Shown here: positions 39,053 to 46,909 of the stretch, one piece after another
Layout of the letters: each line of letters starts with the position of its first letter
How positions within the stretch are numbered: the stretch's first letter is position 1
Assembly (NCBI RefSeq): GCF_002813245.1
Contig: NZ_PHUF01000003.1
Span: 124,001 to 188,000 of the forward strand
Length of the DNA: 64,000 nucleotides
Origin: Novosphingobium kunmingense
GTDB taxonomy: Bacteria; Pseudomonadota; Alphaproteobacteria; Sphingomonadales; Sphingomonadaceae
Direction: 5' to 3'
Program-made: the position numbers and the translations under genes
Notes under the pieces: model-generated
What the model was told of the DNA's origin: nothing
The model's input: only the letters and a program-made list of their open reading frames with translations
Database searches by the model: none

Positions 39053-40585
39053 ATGAACGCTGTCGCCACGAGCGCCGCAAAGCCGGGCCAGACCACCCAT
39101 TTCGACGTGCTGATCGTCGGGGCGGGCATTTCGGGGATCGGATCGGCCTACCACCTTCAGGACCAGTGCCCGGGCAAGAGCTATGCGATCCTTGAAATGA
39201 AGGACACCTTCGGCGGCACCTGGGAAACCCACAAGTATCCGGGCGTGCGGTCGGACAGCGACCTCTACACCTTCGGCTACCGGTTCAAGCCGTGGGTCGG
39301 CACGCCGATCGCCTCGGCCGAAGCGATTCTCACCTACATGCGCGAGGTGATCGAGGAGTACGGCATCGACGAGCACATCCGCTATGGTCACCGCATCACC
39401 GCCTGCGACTGGGACAGCAAGACCAACCTCTGGACCGTGACCGCGCAGACCGGCGATGGGGCCGCGCACCGGTTCACCTGCAACTTCCTGTGGATGTGCC
39501 AGGGCTATTACGACCACGAACATCCCTACCTTCCCGAATGGCCGGGGATGGAGAAGTTCAAGGGGACGCTGGTCCACGCCCAGTTGTGGGATCCCAAGAT
39601 CGACTATGCCGGCAAGCGCGTGCTGGTGATCGGATCGGGCGCGACCGCCGCCACGGTCGTCCCGGCCTTTGCCGAAAAGGCCGCGCACGTGACCATGCTG
39701 CAGCGCAGCCCGACCTATTTCTTCGCCGCGCCCAACATGAACGAATTGGCCGACAAGCTGCGCGCCGGCGGCATCGACGAACCGACGATCCACCGGGTCG
39801 TGCGCGCGCAGATCATGTTCGACCAGGACACGCTGTGCCGCCGCTGCCAGGACGAACCCGAAGCGGTGGTTGCCGAGCTTCAGGAGGCGATCAAGGCCTA
39901 TGCCGGGCCCGATTTCCAGTTCGAGCCGCACTTCACGCCGAAGTACCGCGTCTGGCAGCAGCGCCTCGCCTATGTTCCCGATGGCGACCTGTTCCAGGCG
40001 GTCGCGGCGGGCAAGGCCAGCGTCGTCACCGACACGATCAAGACCTTCACCGAAAAGGGCGTGCGCACCGCCTCGGGCCAGGAAATCGAGGCGGACATCA
40101 TCGTGCCCTGCACCGGCTTCCACCTGTCGGTCATGGGCAAGATTCCCTTCACCGTCGATGGGCGGAGCATCGACTGGGCCGATACGCTGACCTACCGCGG
40201 GATGATGTTCACCGGCGTGCCAAACCTGGCCCATGTGTTCGGATACTTCCGCGCAAGCTGGACCCTGCGCGTCGATATGCTGGGCGATTTCGTCACCCGT
40301 CTGCTCAAGCACATGGACGACCTCCACGCCAAGAAGGTCGAGGTCACCCTGCGCGACGAGGACCACAACATGCCGCATCTCCCCTGGATCGAAGCGGAGA
40401 ACTTCAACCCCAATTACCTGATGCGCGACATCGACAAGATGCCCCGGCGCGGCGACAAGCCCGAATGGCGGCACAACCAGGATTACTGGGCCGAGAAGAA
40501 CGAATTCCCGGCGATCGACATCGACGGGGACGAGTTCCTCTACGACGGCAAGCGCGCCCGCCAGCGCCAGACCGAGGCGGCCTGA
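39053..40585 (+). CDS. Baeyer-Villiger monooxygenase, EthA-like
   Basis: A 510-residue flavoprotein. FAD motif GAGISG is at residues 23-28, followed by the EthA-like KSYAILEMKDTFGGTWETHKYPGVRSDSDLYTFGYRFKPW. The BVMO fingerprint FxGxxxHxxxW appears as FKGTLVHAQLW near residue 168, and the NADPH motif GSGATAATVVPAFAEKA follows. Such enzymes convert ketones to esters or cyclic ketones to lactones. It heads an operon with a thioesterase, an SDR and a DsbA-type isomerase, under palindrome B. The ring size or chain of the ketone is unknown. Confidence 0.92.
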   Translation: MNAVATSAAKPGQTTHFDVLIVGAGISGIGSAYHLQDQCPGKSYAILEMKDTFGGTWETHKYPGVRSDSDLYTFGYRFKPWVGTPIASAEAILTYMREVIEEYGIDEHIRYGHRITACDWDSKTNLWTVTAQTGDGAAHRFTCNFLWMCQGYYDHEHPYLPEWPGMEKFKGTLVHAQLWDPKIDYAGKRVLVIGSGATAATVVPAFAEKAAHVTMLQRSPTYFFAAPNMNELADKLRAGGIDEPTIHRVVRAQIMFDQDTLCRRCQDEPEAVVAELQEAIKAYAGPDFQFEPHFTPKYRVWQQRLAYVPDGDLFQAVAAGKASVVTDTIKTFTEKGVRTASGQEIEADIIVPCTGFHLSVMGKIPFTVDGRSIDWADTLTYRGMMFTGVPNLAHVFGYFRASWTLRVDMLGDFVTRLLKHMDDLHAKKVEVTLRDEDHNMPHLPWIEAENFNPNYLMRDIDKMPRRGDKPEWRHNQDYWAEKNEFPAIDIDGDEFLYDGKRARQRQTEAA

Positions 40586-40630
40586 AACACCGCTTTACAG
40601 CAGCGTGATCCGCCCCCTAGATGGGTAGCG

Positions 40631-41077
40631 ATGAGCAACGCATCTATCTGGTGGGGCGGAAAGCGCCCGCCTCTCGCCCCGATGACCGCGCTTGGCGAAA
40701 ACGCCATGCCGGGCCACATCGGCATCGAATTCGTCGACTGCGGCGATGACTGGATACGCGCCCGGATGCCGGTCGATCACCGCACCCGGCAGCCGTTCCA
40801 GCGGCTGCACGGCGGCGCATCGGTGGCGCTGGCGGAAACGATCGGATCGGTTGCCGCCAGCTTCTGCATCGACGGAGAGACCCATGTCGCGGTGGGGATG
40901 GAAATCAACGCCAACCATATCCGCCCGGCCTACCAGGGCTGGGTCTACGCCACGGCGCGCCCGGAATCGGTCGGCCGCACCACCCAGGTCTGGTCGATCC
41001 GCATCACCGACGAAGCCGACAAGCTGGTCTGCATTTCGCGGCTGACGGTGGCCGTCATTCCGATCGACCGCAAGTGA
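40631..41077 (+). CDS. PaaI-family (hotdog) thioesterase
   Basis: A 148-residue hotdog-fold protein with FQRLHGGASVALAETIGSVAA (catalytic helix) and MEINANHIRPAYQGWVYATARPESVGRTTQVW, the PaaI/YbgC-like pattern. It would hydrolyse acyl-CoA esters, perhaps to release CoA from dead-end intermediates. It lies 45 bp after the BVMO and its stop overlaps the GTG start of the SDR. Confidence 0.9.
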   Translation: MSNASIWWGGKRPPLAPMTALGENAMPGHIGIEFVDCGDDWIRARMPVDHRTRQPFQRLHGGASVALAETIGSVAASFCIDGETHVAVGMEINANHIRPAYQGWVYATARPESVGRTTQVWSIRITDEADKLVCISRLTVAVIPIDRK

Positions 41078-41796
41078 GCGCACCCGCGAACTCGGTCGCG
41101 GTGATCGGCGCGGGCGATTACATCGGCTCGGGCATCGTGCGGCGGTTCGCGGCCGAGGGTTTCGCCGTCCACGCCGGGCGCCGCAACGGCGACAAGCTGG
41201 CCCCGCTGCTGGGCGGCACCGTCACCGGCCGCAGCCTCGACGCGCGCGAGCCCGAGGACGTTACCGCCTTTCTTGCCGAAGCGGAGGCGATCGCCCCGCT
41301 GGTCTGCGTGGTGTTCAACGTGGGTGCCAACGTGCAGTTTCCGCTGATCGAGACCACCGACCGGGTGTTCCGCAAGGTCTGGGAAATGGCGTGCTTCGCC
41401 GGCTTCGTTTCCGTGCGCGAGGCGGCGCGGCTGATGCTGCCGCGGGGCGCGGGCAAGATCTTCGTTACCGGCGCCACTGCGGGCCTGCGCGGCAATCCGG
41501 GCTATGCCGCCTTCGCCGCAGCCAAGGCAGGCCTGCGCGCCATGGCACAAAGCGCGGCGCGCGAGCTGTGGCCGCAGGGCATCCACGTCGCCCACCTGGT
41601 GATCGACGCGGGGGTCGATACCGAATGGGTCCGTGCGCGGGTGACCGAGCGGATCGGGGCCGAGGCCCTGGCCGCGCAGCCCGACCTCCTCATGCCGCCC
41701 GAAGCCGTGGCCGACGCCTACTGGGCGCTCTACAACCAGCCGCGCGCGGCCTGGACCTTCGAGCAGGAAATCCGACCCTTTGGGGAGACCTGGTGA
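41074..41796 (+). CDS. SDR family oxidoreductase
   Basis: A 240-residue short-chain dehydrogenase. The cofactor site is altered (VIGAGDYIGSGIVRRFAAEGF rather than TGxxxGIG), and the usual catalytic Tyr-x-x-x-Lys is present as YAAFAAAKAG, with Thr/Ser in VTGATAG before it. It starts with GTG at 41074, overlapping the thioesterase stop, and its stop overlaps the next ATG, so the operon is tightly coupled. The substrate is unknown. Confidence 0.85.
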   Translation: MSAPANSVAVIGAGDYIGSGIVRRFAAEGFAVHAGRRNGDKLAPLLGGTVTGRSLDAREPEDVTAFLAEAEAIAPLVCVVFNVGANVQFPLIETTDRVFRKVWEMACFAGFVSVREAARLMLPRGAGKIFVTGATAGLRGNPGYAAFAAAKAGLRAMAQSAARELWPQGIHVAHLVIDAGVDTEWVRARVTERIGAEALAAQPDLLMPPEAVADAYWALYNQPRAAWTFEQEIRPFGETW

Positions 41797-42398
41797 TGGT
41801 GACGGAAATCGAGTTCCTCTACGATTTCGGCAGCCCGAACGCCTATTTCGTCCACCGCGCCATCCCGCCGATCGAGGCGGCAGGCAAGGTTCGCTTCCGC
41901 TTTGTCCCGGTCCTTCTCGGCGGGATCTTCAAGGCGACCGGCAACCAGAGCCCAATGCAGGCCTATGGTCACATCGCCGCCAAACGCGATTACGACTTCC
42001 TCGAGATCCGCCGCTTCATGGCTCGCCACGGGATCACCGCCTTCCAGATGAACCCGAATTTCCCGGTCAACACGCTGCTCGCGATGCGCGGCGCGGTGGC
42101 CGCCGAAGGCCTGGGCTGCGCCGCCACCTATGTCGAAGCGATGTTCGCGGGGCTGTGGGAGAAGGGCCTCAAGCTCGACGATCCCGTGGTCTGGGCGCAG
42201 ACCGTCGCGGCCGCCGGGCTCGATGCCGAAGCGCTCGGCGCGGCGACGCAGGATTCCGGGGTCAAGGCGCGGCTGGTCGCCAACACCGAGGCGGCGGTGG
42301 CGCGCGGCGTGTTCGGCATTCCCAGTTTCTTCCTGGGCGACCAGCTCTACTTCGGCAAGGACCGCCTGCGCGACGTGGTCGAAGCGGCAGGCGGCTGA
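41796..42398 (+). CDS. 2-hydroxychromene-2-carboxylate isomerase family protein (DsbA/GST-kappa fold)
   Basis: A 200-residue thioredoxin-like protein. FLYDFGSPNAYFVHRAIPP opens the fold, with Ser where kappa-class GSTs bind glutathione, and GVFGIPSFFLGDQLYFGKDRL closes it. The family includes HCCA isomerase of naphthalene breakdown and kappa-class glutathione transferases, which use glutathione as cofactor. Here it follows the BVMO operon's SDR with an overlapping start. Naphthalene use is not implied; no ring-hydroxylating dioxygenase is present. Confidence 0.88.
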   Translation: MVTEIEFLYDFGSPNAYFVHRAIPPIEAAGKVRFRFVPVLLGGIFKATGNQSPMQAYGHIAAKRDYDFLEIRRFMARHGITAFQMNPNFPVNTLLAMRGAVAAEGLGCAATYVEAMFAGLWEKGLKLDDPVVWAQTVAAAGLDAEALGAATQDSGVKARLVANTEAAVARGVFGIPSFFLGDQLYFGKDRLRDVVEAAGG

Positions 42399-42404
42399 TC
42401 CCGG

Positions 42405-43589
42405 TCAGGCGCCCTGCGCGGCCTTCCAGTCGCGCTTGATCTTCTTGGCCAGGCTCCATTTGTGGACCTCGGTCGGGCCGTCATAGATGCGGAAGGCGCG
42501 CACTTCGCGAAACACCTGTTCGACGATGGTCTTGTCGGTCACCCCGGTGCCGCCCATCACCTGGACGCAGCGGTCGGCGATGCGCATCAACGCCTCGGAC
42601 ACCGCGACCTTGGCCATCGAGCTTTCCGCCGTGCCCAGCGATCCGGTGTCGAGCACGCCGGCGCACCAGTCGATCATCAGTTCGGCCTGCTTGATGTCGA
42701 TCAGGTTCTCGGCAAGCATGAAGCCGACGCCTTCGTGATCGACCAGCGCCTTGCCGAAGGCGTGGCGGCGGTTGGCATAGTCGGTCGCGATCTCGTTGGC
42801 GCGGATGCAGCAGCCAAGCCAGCGCATGCAGTGCGACAGCCGCGCCGGGCTGAGGCGGATCTGCGCGTATTTGAACCCTTCGCCCGCCTCGCCCAGCATC
42901 TGATCGGCCGGCACCCGCAGGTTGTCGATGGTGACGGTGGCGTGGCCGCCCGGCATGGAACTGTCGATCGTGTTGGGAACGTCGTCGATGCGGATCGCCG
43001 GGTCGGGCAGGTCGACCAGGAACATGCAGGCCCCGCCGCCCTGCGCCACATCCTCGGCCTTGGCCATGACGATGCCGACGCTGGCCCCCTCGGCCCCGGT
43101 AATGAAGGTCTTGCGCCCGTCGATGACCCAGTGGTTGCCGTCCAGCCGGCAGGTCGTCTTCATCATCGAGGGATCGGACCCGGCGCCATCCCCGTCCGCC
43201 GGTTCGGTCATGAAGAAGGCGGAGCGGGCGCGGCCCGAAACCAGCTGTTCGAGGAAGCGGTCCTTCAGGTGCTGGCTGCCGACCTTGCCGAGGAGGTACA
43301 TGTTGCCCTCGTCGGGCGCCATGGTGTTGCAGGCCAGCGGGCCCAGCGGCGACAGCCCGCTCTTGATCAGGACTGTTGCCGTTTCGCGCTGCGTCAGGTG
43401 ATCGCCGTCGCCCAAGATGTGCGGCGTCAGCACGCCCGCGCTCCGCGCCTTGTCGCGCATCTCGTAAACCATTTCATCCAGCGGCGCGCCGTGGTGATCG
43501 CGGCGCGGGTCCTGTTCATAGGGCACGACCACGTCCCGCACGAAGCGTTCGACCCTGTCCGCGATTGCCCGCGCGCGTTCGGTTGTCAT
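42405..43589 (-). CDS. Acyl-CoA dehydrogenase family protein
   Basis: A 394-residue flavoprotein with AFFMTEPADGDGAGSDPSMMKTTCRLDGNHWVIDGRKTFITGA for the FAD/acyl-CoA region and VQVMGGTGVTDKTIVEQVFREVRAFRIYDGPTEVHK at the C-terminus. It introduces a 2,3-double bond into an acyl-CoA. The ATG at 43589 follows GGAGAGG; the much longer frame runs across the divergent SDR gene and is an artefact. It is transcribed divergently from the SDR, with palindrome C between them. Confidence 0.94.
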   Translation of the reverse strand: MTTERARAIADRVERFVRDVVVPYEQDPRRDHHGAPLDEMVYEMRDKARSAGVLTPHILGDGDHLTQRETATVLIKSGLSPLGPLACNTMAPDEGNMYLLGKVGSQHLKDRFLEQLVSGRARSAFFMTEPADGDGAGSDPSMMKTTCRLDGNHWVIDGRKTFITGAEGASVGIVMAKAEDVAQGGGACMFLVDLPDPAIRIDDVPNTIDSSMPGGHATVTIDNLRVPADQMLGEAGEGFKYAQIRLSPARLSHCMRWLGCCIRANEIATDYANRRHAFGKALVDHEGVGFMLAENLIDIKQAELMIDWCAGVLDTGSLGTAESSMAKVAVSEALMRIADRCVQVMGGTGVTDKTIVEQVFREVRAFRIYDGPTEVHKWSLAKKIKRDWKAAQGA

Positions 43590-43637
43590 CGTCCAATCCT
43601 CTCCTTGCCAAGGCCACCGTTGCCATGCATCGTGCGG

Positions 43638-43655
43638 TTTAATCGCGCGATTGAA
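43638..43655. promoter_or_regulatory. Regulon palindrome C, TTTAATCG-CG-CGATTGAA (divergent)
   Basis: An 18-bp palindrome with one mismatch, set between the acyl-CoA dehydrogenase (start 43589, 48 bp away) and the SDR (start 43693, 37 bp away). One site could regulate both directions. It matches the consensus of five other sites. Confidence 0.8.
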
Positions 43656-43692
43656 TTTACGCGCCAAGCACAGCGGGAAGAGGAAAGCCAGC

Positions 43693-44487
43693 ATGAATAG
43701 CGAATATGCCCTGCCGAATGCATCGACCGACCTGTCGGGACGCGTTGCGCTCGTCACCGGGGCATCGTCCGGGCTGGGTGCCCGCTTTGCCGAAGTGCTC
43801 GCCAGCCAAGGTGCGGCCGTGGTGCTCGCGGCGCGGCGCAAGGACCGGCTCGATGCCCTGGCCGACAAGATCAAGGCCGCAGGCGGCAGGGCGCTGGCGG
43901 TCCAGATGGACGCGACCGATGCCGACAGCCTGGTCGCCGCCGTCTCTGCCGGCGAGGCCGCCTTTGGCACCATCGATATCCTCGTCAACAACGCCGGGAT
44001 GCCCGATGCCCAGCGGGCCCACAAGATGAGCGTCGAACTGGTCGACCAGGTGCTCGGCGTGAACCTGCGCGGCCCGTGGATTCTCGCCTGCGAAGTCGCG
44101 CGGCGACTGATCGCGGCGGGCAAGGGCGGGCGTATCGTCAACATCAGCTCGGTCGCGCACCTGCGCTATGATGGAAACGGCGCCGCGCTCTATGCCGTGA
44201 CCAAGACCGCGATCGCCCGCATGACCGAGGCGCTGGCGGTGGAGTGGGCGCCCTACGATATCAACGTCAACGCCATCGCGCCGGGCATGTTCGTCTCCGA
44301 AATGACCGACGGCATGTTCGAACGGATGGGCGGCAATCCCGCCGATCACCTGCCGCGCAAGCGCGTGCCGGTTCCCGAACAGATGGATTCGACCCTGCTG
44401 TATCTGGTCGCCCCGTCGAGCGAATGCGTCACCGGCGCCACGATCCGCATCGATGACGGGCAAAGCTCTGTCGTCCGCAAGCGCTAG
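43693..44487 (+). CDS. SDR family oxidoreductase (3-oxoacyl/hydroxyacyl-CoA type)
   Basis: A 264-residue classical SDR. The cofactor motif TGASSGLG is near residue 25, NNAG is in the middle, a serine in VNISSVAH and the catalytic pair in YAVTKTA are present, and NAIAPGMF follows. It probably oxidises a hydroxyl group of a CoA ester or alcohol. It is first in a three-gene operon with the lactonase-like hydrolase (3-bp gap) and a crotonase. The ATG at 43693 gives a typical N-terminus. Confidence 0.92.
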   Translation: MNSEYALPNASTDLSGRVALVTGASSGLGARFAEVLASQGAAVVLAARRKDRLDALADKIKAAGGRALAVQMDATDADSLVAAVSAGEAAFGTIDILVNNAGMPDAQRAHKMSVELVDQVLGVNLRGPWILACEVARRLIAAGKGGRIVNISSVAHLRYDGNGAALYAVTKTAIARMTEALAVEWAPYDINVNAIAPGMFVSEMTDGMFERMGGNPADHLPRKRVPVPEQMDSTLLYLVAPSSECVTGATIRIDDGQSSVVRKR

Positions 44488-44490
44488 GCC

Positions 44491-45258
44491 ATGACCGCCG
44501 CCCCGCGCCTGTTCGCCTTCAACTGCGGCTGGTTCCAGTGTCGGCCCGGTTATTTCGTCGAAAGCGACACCGGCGATTACCTGCGCGGGCCGGTGCCCGC
44601 CTATCTCGTCGACCATCCGAAAGGGCGGATGGTCTTCGACACCGGCATGGGAGTGCGCTACCGGCGCGAACTGGCCGATGCCCTGCCGCCGGGCAAGTTC
44701 GGGCTCGAGTGGTTCGAAGGGATGGATATCGCGGCCCGCCTCAAGGCGATCGACATCGATCCAGCCAGTATCAACTGGATCGTCAACTCGCACCTGCATA
44801 TCGACCACTGTGGCGGCAACGCCCACCTGCCCAACGCCACGGTCCTGATCCAGCGGCGCGAATGGGATGCAGCGCAGACCATGGCCGAGCCTGGTCTTTA
44901 CGAAGCGCTCGATTACGATACCGGCCAGCCGCTTCGCCTTATCGATGGCGAACACGATCTGTTCGGCGACGGCACGGTGCGTATCGTGCCCACCCACGGC
45001 CACACCCACGGACACCAGAGCGTTATCGTCAGGCTGCCGGCGGGAGAAGTCCTGCTGGCGGCCGACTGCTGCTATACCGAACGCAACCTCGACCTGATGG
45101 TTCTCCCTCGCGCCACGCAGGACGTGGAGCAGGGCCTGATCACTTTCGAACGCCTCGCCCGCCTGCGTGCTGCCGGCACGCACATCCTGTTCGGCCACGA
45201 CGGCCGCCAGTGGGCCACCGTCACCGAAAACGTTCCCCTCTTTGAAAAGGCTTCCTGA
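44491..45258 (+). CDS. MBL-fold hydrolase, N-acyl-homoserine-lactonase-like
   Basis: A 255-residue metallo-beta-lactamase-fold protein. The dimetal motif HLHIDH is at residues 101-106, followed by the GG of the AHL lactonase family, PTHGHTHGHQSVIV, and an aspartate in AADCCYTE. The pattern is that of the AiiA/AttM lactonase family. In a cluster with a BVMO, a natural reading is hydrolysis of the lactone that a BVMO makes, but quorum-quenching activity on AHLs is the alternative. Its TGA overlaps the next ATG. Confidence 0.85.
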   Translation: MTAAPRLFAFNCGWFQCRPGYFVESDTGDYLRGPVPAYLVDHPKGRMVFDTGMGVRYRRELADALPPGKFGLEWFEGMDIAARLKAIDIDPASINWIVNSHLHIDHCGGNAHLPNATVLIQRREWDAAQTMAEPGLYEALDYDTGQPLRLIDGEHDLFGDGTVRIVPTHGHTHGHQSVIVRLPAGEVLLAADCCYTERNLDLMVLPRATQDVEQGLITFERLARLRAAGTHILFGHDGRQWATVTENVPLFEKAS

Positions 45259-46031
45259 TGCTTGTGACCATCGAACGCGACGGCGCCGTTGCCGTCGTCA
45301 CCCTCAACCGTCCCGAGGCGATGAACGCGCTGTCTTCGGACCTTCGCGCCGAGCTCGCCCGGGCGATGATCGAGGTCGATGGCGACGATGCGATCCGCGC
45401 GGTGGTGCTGACCGGGGCAGGGACGCGTGCCTTCACCGCCGGGCTTGACCTCAAGGAACTGGGCATCAAGGGCCTGGGCGCCGCCAACGCGGAAGAGGCC
45501 GCGGCCAATCCTGTCAAGGCGATCGAACAATGCCGCAAGCCGGTGATCGGCGCGATCAACGGGGTGGCGATTACCGGCGGCTTCGAAGTGGCGCTGGCCT
45601 GCGACGTGCTGATCGCGTCGGAAAACGCGCGCTTTGCCGACACCCATGCCCGCGTCGGGGTCATGCCCGGCTGGGGCCTGTCGCAGAAGCTTTCCCGGTT
45701 GATCGGCATATCGCGCGCCAAGGAGCTGTCGCTGACCGGCAATTTCCTCGATGCCGAGACGGCCTGCCGGTGGGGGCTGGTCAACCGCGTGGTTTCCGCC
45801 GACCAGTTGGTCACGGCTGCCAAGGCTCTCGCCCGTGACATGGCCAGCGCCGATCCCGGCATGGTCCAGGCCTACAAGGCGCTGATCGACGAAGGTTTCG
45901 CCCTGCCTTTCGGCGAGGCGATGGCCCGCGAACACGCGGTCTCGTCGGCGCGCAACGCCAGGGTCGAGGGCGCATCGGTCGAGGAACGCCGCCGCGCGGT
46001 GATGGAGCGCGGCCGCAGCCAGCAAGGCTAG
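45258..46031 (+). CDS. Enoyl-CoA hydratase/isomerase family protein
   Basis: A 257-residue crotonase. The oxyanion block is GTRAFTAGLDLKE, and GVAITGGFEVALACDVLIASENARFADTH keeps the first catalytic-type glutamate (GGFE). It would hydrate the enoyl-CoA made by the acyl-CoA dehydrogenases. It is last of the SDR/lactonase/ECH operon and converges on another crotonase with a 4-bp overlap of the stops. Confidence 0.92.
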   Translation: MLVTIERDGAVAVVTLNRPEAMNALSSDLRAELARAMIEVDGDDAIRAVVLTGAGTRAFTAGLDLKELGIKGLGAANAEEAAANPVKAIEQCRKPVIGAINGVAITGGFEVALACDVLIASENARFADTHARVGVMPGWGLSQKLSRLIGISRAKELSLTGNFLDAETACRWGLVNRVVSADQLVTAAKALARDMASADPGMVQAYKALIDEGFALPFGEAMAREHAVSSARNARVEGASVEERRRAVMERGRSQQG

Positions 46032-46762
46032 CCGAAGCGGCTGGCCACCCGGTCGGCAAAATCGGGTCCGACGCCGGCGCTTGCGAAAACCTCGTGGGCC
46101 AACCCGGCATCGAGCGGCAGGTCGGCCTGTTCGCGGTAGAGGCGCTTCAGCGCGAAGACCGAATGGAGGCTCTGCCCGGCAATCGCTTCGGCCAATGCGA
46201 AGGCTTTCGCGTCCAGCTCGCCATCGGGCACGCAATGGTTGGCAAGGCCGATCCGCGCCGCCTCCGCTCCGCTCACCGGAATGCCGGTCAGGCTCATTTC
46301 GCGGGCCTTCCACTGGCCGACGCGGCGCGGCAGCCGCTGGCTCATCCCCCAGACCGGAGCCAGCGCGAAGGCGCCGTGGGTGTCGGCAAAGCGCGCGCCT
46401 TCAGTCGCGACGATGATGTCGCCCGCCAGCGCCAGTTCCAGCCCGCCGGTATAGCAGCCGCCCTGCACCGCCACGATCACCGGCTGCGCGAGGTTCGCCA
46501 GCCGGGTGATGATGCTCGCCTGGTAGTTGGTCCGCGGTGCCTTGGTGCCACGGTCCTTCAGATCGTTGCCCGCGCAGAACACCTGTCCCGCGCCGCGCAG
46601 CACAACCACGGCCAGGGCATCACCCGCAGCTTCGATCGTTGCAAGGTGCGTCTCTAGCCGCTGCCACAGCGCGATGTTGAGCGCGTTGCGCTTGTCCGGC
46701 CGGTTCAGCGTCAGCACCGCGATGGCGCCGCGGGTTTCCATCAGCACCAGATCGTCTGCCAT
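46028..46762 (-). CDS. Enoyl-CoA hydratase/isomerase family protein
   Basis: A 244-residue crotonase with GAIAVLTLNRPDKRNALN, the oxyanion block GAGQVFCAGNDLKDRG, and GGCYTGGLELALAGDIIVATEGARFADTHG. It sits just downstream of the tRNA-Gly gene, which is on the other strand. The ATG at 46762 starts the conserved fold; the open frame to 46837 overlaps the tRNA. No palindrome precedes it, so it may not belong to the regulon. Confidence 0.9.
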   Translation of the reverse strand: MADDLVLMETRGAIAVLTLNRPDKRNALNIALWQRLETHLATIEAAGDALAVVVLRGAGQVFCAGNDLKDRGTKAPRTNYQASIITRLANLAQPVIVAVQGGCYTGGLELALAGDIIVATEGARFADTHGAFALAPVWGMSQRLPRRVGQWKAREMSLTGIPVSGAEAARIGLANHCVPDGELDAKAFALAEAIAGQSLHSVFALKRLYREQADLPLDAGLAHEVFASAGVGPDFADRVASRFG

Positions 46763-46822
46763 GTCCCGTCTCCCGAATCTGTTGACCCTGCCGATCCGCC
46801 TGTGGCAAGGGCCTGCCCGCAC

Positions 46823-46896
46823 GCGGGTGTAGCTCAATGGTAGAGCAGAAGCTTCCCAAGCTTACGACGAGGGTTCGATTCCCTTCACCCGCTCCA
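46823..46896 (+). tRNA. tRNA-Gly (CCC)
   Basis: A 74-nt cloverleaf: acceptor arms GCGGGTG / CACCCGC, D-arm GCTCAATGGTAGAGC, anticodon loop TTCCCAA giving CCC, and T-arm AGGGTTCGATTCCCT, with an encoded 3' CCA. It lies alone between two minus-strand crotonase/reductase genes. Confidence 0.95.
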
Positions 46897-46909
46897 TTTC
46901 CCCGTCACC

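Noticed and set aside
41796..42398. Reading the HCCA-isomerase-like gene as naphthalene degradation
   Set aside because: No ring-hydroxylating or ring-cleaving dioxygenase is present, and the family includes glutathione transferases with other roles.
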